Shown here piece by piece: positions 6,818-11,182 of a stretch of DNA of 11,182 bases; position 1 is the first letter of the stretch; every line of letters begins with the position of its first letter. Below the pieces are notes generated by a model. It made no database searches, had not been told where the DNA came from, and worked only from the letters and a program-made list of their open reading frames with translations. This stretch comes from Saccoglossus kowalevskii. Its lineage: Eukaryota > Hemichordata > Enteropneusta > Harrimaniidae. The DNA lies in NCBI RefSeq assembly GCF_000003605.2, contig NW_003113963.1:184239-195420 (forward strand). The letters are read 5' to 3'. A program made the translations under genes and the position numbers.

Positions 6818-7757
6818 GATAGTATGACAGCATAGGTCACATTTCCATGTAAATTTGCAAACTTTGCAATCACTTTCCACAACTTTGTAAGCAACTTGTT
6901 TATCATTTTGCGCTTTGATAGTGGTATAATCTCCTGATAAGAGAGGCTTTTTCCAAAACTTTTACATACATTTCTCTAAATTTAACTGCGGCGTCGATAT
7001 GACAATGACTTAAGTCAAATCTATATGCCAACCCACCCACATTTCAATTGCTTTTCATATCTTTTTATTTTAGGCTGTTTTTGCACATGTTATGGTCAGC
7101 TCATATGAATGTCCGTTCATATACCGGTTTTCACTTGGATTTTATTCATTATTTCTACTGTATAACGTCACGGTTCGATATGACAACAACTTACTTCTAT
7201 ATGCCTACAACTTAGGTCATATATACAAATACATCAACCAACTATGCAATCACTTTGCACAACTTTGCAATCACTTTGAAGAACTTTGCACGGCGTGTTA
7301 ACTGCTCAAAACCCAATACGTGCTGACAGCATTACCTTGCTTATGAAAATTCGAAGGAATTTGAAAACTTTCCATTAATGAAAGAAATTACAAAATATTC
7401 ACGATTCTCTACTATAAATGATTGACATCACAGTAAGAAAGAATGGAGGAACTTTGCCTTATATCTTTTCAATGTGCGTGATGAAACAAAATAATCCAGC
7501 ATCATGTTTGCTCAGGGAGTCTCCCATGCAATTACTAACCACGCCCGATTGTGCTTTATTTTAGACATTGCTGGTCACCTAACCACACAGCTGCATGAGT
7601 TATATGAAAATGAACTGAGTTGGCGGCTATTTCATGTTTTGGAATGTTTTAAGATTGATATTGCTTGCACAAGTACCTTATAGAATTGATCTATGACCTC
7701 TACACACTCCGAGGAACACTACAATAATTTAACGACAATTTACGAAATATTTATTGA
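6818..7757. repeat. Complex tandem repeat unit, abutting BEL/Pao remnant
   Basis: The unit opens 'AGTATGACAGCATAGGTCAC' and carries 'ATAATCTCCTGATAAGAGAG' (6926), 'TTTAACTGCGGCGTCGATAT' (6980), the hairpin at 7103-7122, an expanded copy of the 'GACAACAACTTA'/'CAACTTAGGTCATAT' motif (7180-7222), the TTTGCAATC tract, 'CCAATACGTGCTGACAGC' (7311), 'TACTATAAATGATTGACATC' (7410), 'CTCAGGGAGTCTCCCATGCA' (7511) and 'TGACCTCTACACACTCCGAG' (about 7694). It stops in 'TTTACGAAATATTTATT' at about 7757, where BEL/Pao-like sequence begins on the other strand. Its first 330 bases are nearly identical to 382-720. Confidence 0.85.
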
Positions 7758-7759
7758 TA

Positions 7760-7905
7760 TTCACTCGATTGTAGGATAATGGCGCGGCTACAGGTAGTGT
7801 ATACGACTTACCATCAACTCGTTTACAATTGTTACATTGTCTCAACACAGCTTTTACGGTGCAACGAATATTAGTTATCCAAAAGTGTTGACGAATCACT
7901 GTGAC
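7760..7905 (-). pseudogene. BEL/Pao integrase zinc-binding region, C-terminal half
   Basis: This minus-strand frame begins VTVIRQHFWI, continues with a basic helix ending VLRQC, then NNC, giving the Cys-x2-Cys half of the HHCC zinc finger, and ends with APLSYNRV. The pattern 'FWI...R..V..vl..C..C....g......aPL...Rv' is characteristic of the Integrase_H2C2 region of BEL/Pao elements. In intact elements the next residues lead into the catalytic core, but here the match stops and array sequence follows. It lies in a different frame from the piece just upstream (7896-8090), with the break at about 7896-7905. Confidence 0.85.
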
Positions 7906-8090
7906 TGTCTGTTGTGTACCGACATGGTGGTGTTTCTGATGACAGCGATGATTATCAGCGATGACAATTTATGTCTATGTGGTAGCAATATTGGAAGCTT
8001 GACATCATACTCGAGGGGTGCATTGTGGAGTCGCCCTCTACAGTGAAGTATGTCCTCACTTTCGATAAATACCTTTAATTGCCGGGTCAA
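7896..8090 (-). pseudogene. BEL/Pao integrase zinc-binding region, N-terminal half
   Basis: This is a 64-codon minus-strand frame. It opens LTRQLKVFIESEDIL, followed by CRGRLHNAPL and a stretch rich in hydrophobic residues with PILLPHRHKLSSLII. This is the typical 'f.D.dgilRc.GRl.na.l....k.PillP..h.lt.Liv' segment that precedes the integrase zinc finger in BEL/Pao. A histidine of the finger remains in SVHN. The position where the first zinc histidine is expected reads Arg (VIRNT), so the finger looks mutated. The frame starts at a TTG, with no initiation implied, and ends at a stop where the next piece continues in another frame. Confidence 0.85.
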
Positions 8091-8092
8091 TA

Positions 8093-8209
8093 GACTAGCC
8101 CGTATTTACGTTGGGAACGTTGCAACGAAGCATAGTATTCTGGGTAGCATTCTCTTCGTACATTCTTGATCCACAACAGTTCAGAATTATTTATTTCTAA
8201 GCGGTAATT
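8093..8209 (-). pseudogene. BEL/Pao pre-integrase segment
   Basis: In a third minus-strand frame the sequence reads NYRLEINNSELLWIKNV, followed by RRECYPEYYASL, and stops at TGA (8087-8089). The pattern 'Lt.eEi..AE..wik.vQ...f..e...L' is the segment that sits between the linker and the zinc-binding region in BEL/Pao pol. It connects the 8197-8739 frame to the 7896-8090 frame with a frame change at each side (near 8200-8209 and 8090). Confidence 0.8.
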
Positions 8210-8748
8210 GTTGCTGTTTCAAGCACGAGTTTATTTCTTAGGCGATTCACGAATCGCAGAACAAAGGAGATAGCTCTCAACAGTTTTTTGTAGCTCGAAA
8301 AGAGTTGAACTTTGATTATTTCCGATAAACCTATAAATGTATTAAGGAGGTGAGTTTCTGATTGTGCGTTACCGCCGATGGGTTCATCTGAAAGGTTTTC
8401 TGTATCTTGGACCAAGGGGAGCGGATTTGTATTCTCGCCAGCATCCACGGTGATGCGTATCAAAAGGTCATTTGCACGGATGACGTCATTAGTCGAAGAG
8501 TAGTTGGTTCTTTCTGTAGCATCTTCATTGATATGGGTTGAAGCGTCATTAATGATGACACGCGAGTTTGTTATTTGGTCAGGTGACTGTGTCACAGATA
8601 TATGATTGATGATAGGGACAAATAAATCGCATGTTGAACAGTTCTGGCGGCGAGTAATGTAGGAAGTCCCTTTCCGCCGTAATTGGGAGTTAATAAGTTC
8701 AGCTGTAGTGATTCCCCGCGTTACAGCAATTCCAGGCACTGATTTGAC
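8197..8748 (-). pseudogene. BEL/Pao pol linker between RNase H and integrase
   Basis: This is the longest open frame in the window, with about 180 codons (8197-8739, extending in frame to about 8748). It opens SVKSVPGIAVTRGITTAEL, matching the BEL/Pao 'vPs..NPADi.TRGl...eL' motif at the end of the RNase H region with the NPAD residues lost. Next come SQLRRKGTSYI ('s.lW..GP.fL') and a long Asn/Thr/Asp-rich variable linker. It ends in SSYKKLLRAISFVLRFVNRL, the conserved 'fss...LlRvtAyvlRfi..lr' helix that precedes the integrase. The frame closes at a TAG (8197-8199) that intact relatives would not have. Confidence 0.85.
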
Positions 8749-8942
8749 GCTGAAGTAGTGCTAGATGTTGATAACTTAATACAATAGGTTGCACGCTTTG
8801 TTTTCAAATTTACATAAGTTGTTACAAATAATGCAGACAGCATGTCTGCGATTTGAAGCGCACCGGAAGGAAGCTCAGCCCATAAAAGCGGCGATACATT
8901 AGTTTTGAATTTCTCCTCCAATAAGCGATCGAGGATTTCAAT
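8721..8942 (-). pseudogene. Possible BEL/Pao RNase H N-terminal fragment
   Basis: This minus-strand frame opens shortly after a stop (8943-8945) and reads EEKFKTNVSPLL, then AELPSGALQIADMLSALFV. The spacing resembles 'aKtkVaPlk..tlPrlEL.aallla.l', the motif that opens the RNase H part of BEL/Pao pol. The usual Arg-x-Glu-Leu is not preserved. Only about 50 codons separate it from the TRG motif, against the roughly one hundred or more expected, so an internal deletion is implied. Similarity is weak, and position and order are the main support. Confidence 0.4.
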
Positions 8943-9245
8943 TTAGTTTCGTACTCAATTTGCGTCACGTGTTATTTCAGTGAGAGAGGCGCATAAAGTG
9001 GTGGCACTGTAAAGAATGTTATTTTACAGAACCAGTTGACCGATTGATCATGACAGAATCATTGATGCATTATTAGTGCATTATTCCTACTATGGAAATA
9101 TCCGTATCACACCAATGTATACAACAGAACTGGTGATGGTTGTAGAATCATAACTGCCTCAGCTCAAAGATTGTTATGTAATACAGGGGAATGTGAAGGG
9201 AAATGTATTGTAATGTTACCTCTGTGTAGTTTATAGCTGCATTAA

Positions 9246-9260
9246 CCTTCACTGTGAAGG
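9246..9260. repeat. 15-bp perfect inverted repeat
   Basis: CCTTCAC and GTGAAGG flank a single T. It is not followed by a T run on either strand, and it has no context that suggests a function. Confidence 0.5.
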
Positions 9261-9667
9261 ACAATATGAGAGTTGACTTAAGGTAGAGATGCAGTTTACT
9301 TTATTTATTTTAATTAGTTAATTAGGAAACCATGATGACCTCCATTGTCCACAAAACTATATATTTTCGGAAAGCTTATGACTGGTAGAAGCAAGGCTGG
9401 TCAAATTTTGCGAAACAGTAGTTTCCAGATACGCAATCGACACATTGTGAGATATCGAAATATAGATGATAAACAGTGAGTGATATTTCCAGAGATGTAC
9501 AATGTCGTTGGAATTGAAGCAAAGGAGTGGCCTATTAATCCATGAAACATACTCACACATATCCGTACATATCATCATGTCTTATTGTGTGTGGGTAAAG
9601 CTGTCATGCACACAATCGGAAAAATATGTTATTACTGTAAATAATTATGAACAATAAAAACTGAAAT

Positions 9668-9958
9668 TTAGAAAAAGTATGAACAATTAATAAGGAAAAT
9701 ATGTGATTTGCTGTACAGTTTCCAGAAAATTATTACAAGTTCCAGAAGTATATACGAGTCGTCAAAACGTACAGTTTGGCGACCATTGGGAATGATACCA
9801 AGATTTAACAATTCCATGAGAATATCGCAACATTCTTTTAACACATGAAACAACTGTGCATTGGTCGAATTTTGTATAGTTTCAATAGGCATACAAGCAC
9901 CTGTATATATTTTGACAATAAACCCCTCATTCACATTGTGCAAATACAAACAAGACAT
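9668..9958 (-). CDS. Weak candidate coding exon, unknown protein
   Basis: This is an ATG-initiated minus-strand frame of 96 codons. Residues about 1-60 have a balanced composition, with an amphipathic leucine/cysteine-rich stretch (LKECCDILMELLNLGI). The C-terminal 20 residues become Phe/Ile/Tyr-rich, as expected for translated AT-rich non-coding DNA. I do not recognise a family and see no signal peptide. If real it would be an exon with a splice donor somewhere before the low-complexity tail, but no donor stands out. Chance is a serious alternative at this length and base composition. Confidence 0.15.
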   Translation of the reverse strand: MSCLYLHNVNEGFIVKIYTGACMPIETIQNSTNAQLFHVLKECCDILMELLNLGIIPNGRQTVRFDDSYILLELVIIFWKLYSKSHIFLINCSYFF

Positions 9959-10428
9959 TAAACCTTCTTGATAGTAACAAGTAAGTGTTGTATAAACCCG
10001 AATGAAAAGTCACTACTTCAAGTGAGTCACCCCTCTAAAAACGTCATTACTGTGCCAATGACATTGAACTTTGCTCTTCCAAATAAAACAGCAGTTTCCA
10101 TCTTCAAATAATCAAAATAACCTTGATACCCTGGCGAAGCATATCCATTGTTTCACAACGACTGTCCCAAAGGATTTTCGTCTTCTCAATTTCTCAAGAT
10201 AAATAGATTGTGGCCAATATCTGCTCTAAAAATAGTTGAGGTGGCAAGTGAGGTACTACCGGCTAATTTTAATTTTTTTGTAATGTATAGGTTCTGAGGA
10301 CACCAGAAACCAAAATTACCAAAAATCCTTCCACGGGAACATACTGAAATGACGTCATCAATATTGCCGCCATTTTGTGCTGATTTGCATCCCGTTGAGT
10401 AATGATTAGCAGATTACTTACATTGTTA

Positions 10429-10441
10429 ACACACACACACG
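10429..10441. repeat. Short AC microsatellite
   Basis: The sequence AACACACACACAC contains about six AC dinucleotides. It is a simple-sequence repeat with no further role apparent. Confidence 0.8.
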
Positions 10442-10780
10442 TCTGTTGAACTAACGCACTACTGAAATATACACTATATGACCCACTTAGAACATTCAGT
10501 GTAAAAATTGCTACCTAATTTGCATATAGTCACATGATTATCCACCATTTTGTTTTCTGAAATATAAAGGCATTGAGCATCTTTTATTCAGCACGTCTTG
10601 TTATACATTTTTTTGTTTTTAGTTTAAACGATTCCTCAGAAGGTAAATCAGGATAGACAGTTTTCCTTGTATTCATCTATTGCTTAAATAAATATTCGAA
10701 AAAATAACTTAATATAAACATAAAATGTTATGATGGTCAGAAATATACAATTATATATTATCTGAAGTATTGTCTACTGC

Positions 10781-11130
10781 TTAATCCGAGCTGTTAGGGT
10801 TGCCACACTCATCATCACCTCCACAGTTGCAGACCTGGGAACATGTCCGTCTTGATAGCAAGGACAAAGTCGTTCGTTCTGGCATTTGGTAGCCCCACTG
10901 CAGCCACAGAAATAGTCCTTTAGTTTGTCCAATGCTGTAGGTCCCTCAAAGAAAACGGGAACAAGAATATCATTCTCTATATTCCAGCCATGTCCAGCAG
11001 GCTTAGGGAGTATTGGCTTTGCCAGATGTGCTGATGTCCATGTTTTTGTCTGCCATGATGCACGTTTAACATGTTGAATGAATGCAGCTTTGCATGGAGG
11101 AAACTTTGCTACAGATACACTACACTGCTG
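10781..11130 (-). pseudogene. C-terminal fragment of CXC-like cysteine-rich protein, frameshifted
   Basis: From 11130 to about 10846 the minus strand reads a frame containing FPPCKAAFIQHVKRASWQTK, then PKPAGHGWNIEND, VPVFFEGPTAL and the cysteine run CGCSGATKCQNERLCPC. At about 10845 the frame shifts by one base, and the next frame gives CSQVCNCGGDDECGNPNSSD before a TAA at 10781-10783. The cysteine spacing across both frames (C.C...C....C.C....C..C.C....C) resembles a CXC-type zinc-binding module. The preceding 'PP...l..H..Ra..Q...W' and 'P.p..hGW' words match, from memory, the C-terminus of uncharacterised proteins that are highly repeated in many invertebrate genomes. The upstream end is an in-frame TAG (11131-11133), or an AG acceptor just inside it at TGTATCTGTAG. 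The single-base shift suggests a decayed copy. Function unknown; a link to a transposable element or chromatin is plausible but unproven. Confidence 0.7.
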
Positions 11131-11182
11131 CTAGACGAACACGGAGGCTGTTAGAGATGACTGATTATCTCTACTATATTTG

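Larger units (their letters stand above)
7758..8945 (-). mobile_element. BEL/Pao LTR-retrotransposon pol remnant, truncated both ends
   Basis: The minus strand carries successive pieces of a BEL/Pao polyprotein in the correct order: a possible start of RNase H (8721-8942), the linker ahead of the integrase (8197-8748), the pre-integrase helical segment (8093-8209), and the integrase zinc-binding region (7896-8090, then 7760-7905). At least three frame changes and an internal deletion (most of RNase H) separate them. The reverse transcriptase, protease and gag upstream, and the integrase DDE core and C-terminus downstream, are absent, and no LTR is seen at either side. The left edge abuts a tandem-repeat unit at about 7757, while the right edge at about 8945 is set only by loss of similarity. 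It is a dead fragment. Confidence 0.85.
8946..10780. other. Intergenic DNA, no confident gene
   Basis: No reverse transcriptase or gag continuation of the BEL/Pao remnant is readable upstream of 8945 in any minus-strand frame. The region contains a perfect short inverted repeat (9246-9260), an AC microsatellite (10429-10441), a TGACGTCA palindrome at 10350-10357, and two weak exon-like open frames described separately. A further frame at 9357-9578 (minus, 73 codons) has no recognisable motif. Confidence 0.55.

Noticed and set aside
7837-8046. Plus-strand 69-codon frame
   Set aside because: It is antisense to the recognisable integrase zinc-binding region of the BEL/Pao remnant.
8946-9100. 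Continuation of BEL/Pao reverse transcriptase upstream of 8945
   Set aside because: No minus-strand frame here gives a stretch resembling reverse transcriptase, so the remnant is taken to end near 8945.
9357-9578. Minus-strand 73-codon frame
   Set aside because: No motif is recognised, the composition is typical of translated AT-rich DNA, and there are no exon-like boundaries.
10330-10570. Possible MITE or CRE-containing promoter (TGACGTCATCAATATTGCCGCCATTTTG and a later CCACCATTTTG)
   Set aside because: The two CCATTTTG words are not in an inverted or clearly duplicated arrangement, no ends or target duplications are visible, and no gene follows that would need a promoter.

Overview
The window looks like a repeat-rich, AT-rich, essentially non-coding stretch of a eukaryotic nuclear genome, most probably an invertebrate animal. 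This rests on degenerate BEL/Pao retrotransposon coding sequence (an animal-restricted LTR retrotransposon group), a solo LTR, long complex tandem repeats, the absence of long open frames, and a cysteine-rich (CXC-like) protein fragment of a kind I associate with repeat-rich invertebrate genomes. I cannot name a species from the sequence, and no intact host gene is visible.

Layout. Positions 1-1275 and about 5190-7757 hold units of one complex tandem repeat, with a unit of roughly 0.9-1.0 kb when complete. The same landmarks recur in the same order, including the 11-bp motif TTTGCAATCAC, and the units contain older internal duplications. Between the two blocks (1276-5190) lies unrelated sequence carrying two copies of a second, dispersed repeat: 2325-2715 and a broken copy at 3711-4572. 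The broken copy has a 69-bp direct duplication around a 257-bp insert. It also has a 187-bp solo LTR (4367-4553) with TG...CA ends and a perfect 5-bp target-site duplication. The other copy serves as a natural empty site for that insertion.

From about 7758 to 8945 the minus strand carries a BEL/Pao pol remnant: a possible RNase H fragment, the linker before the integrase, and the integrase zinc-binding region. These sit in several reading frames, and the remnant is cut off before the integrase catalytic core. It abuts the last tandem-repeat unit at the point where units normally end. Positions 8946-10780 show no confident gene, only two weak exon-like open frames. At the right edge (10781-11130, minus strand) is a frameshifted C-terminal fragment of a CXC-like cysteine-rich protein.

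The genes do not form a pathway or operon. The content is a record of tandem duplication, retrotransposon insertion, LTR recombination and decay. The most informative items are the solo LTR with its paralogous empty site, the nested structure of the tandem array, and the cysteine-rich fragment. I did not find a convincing new biological system.
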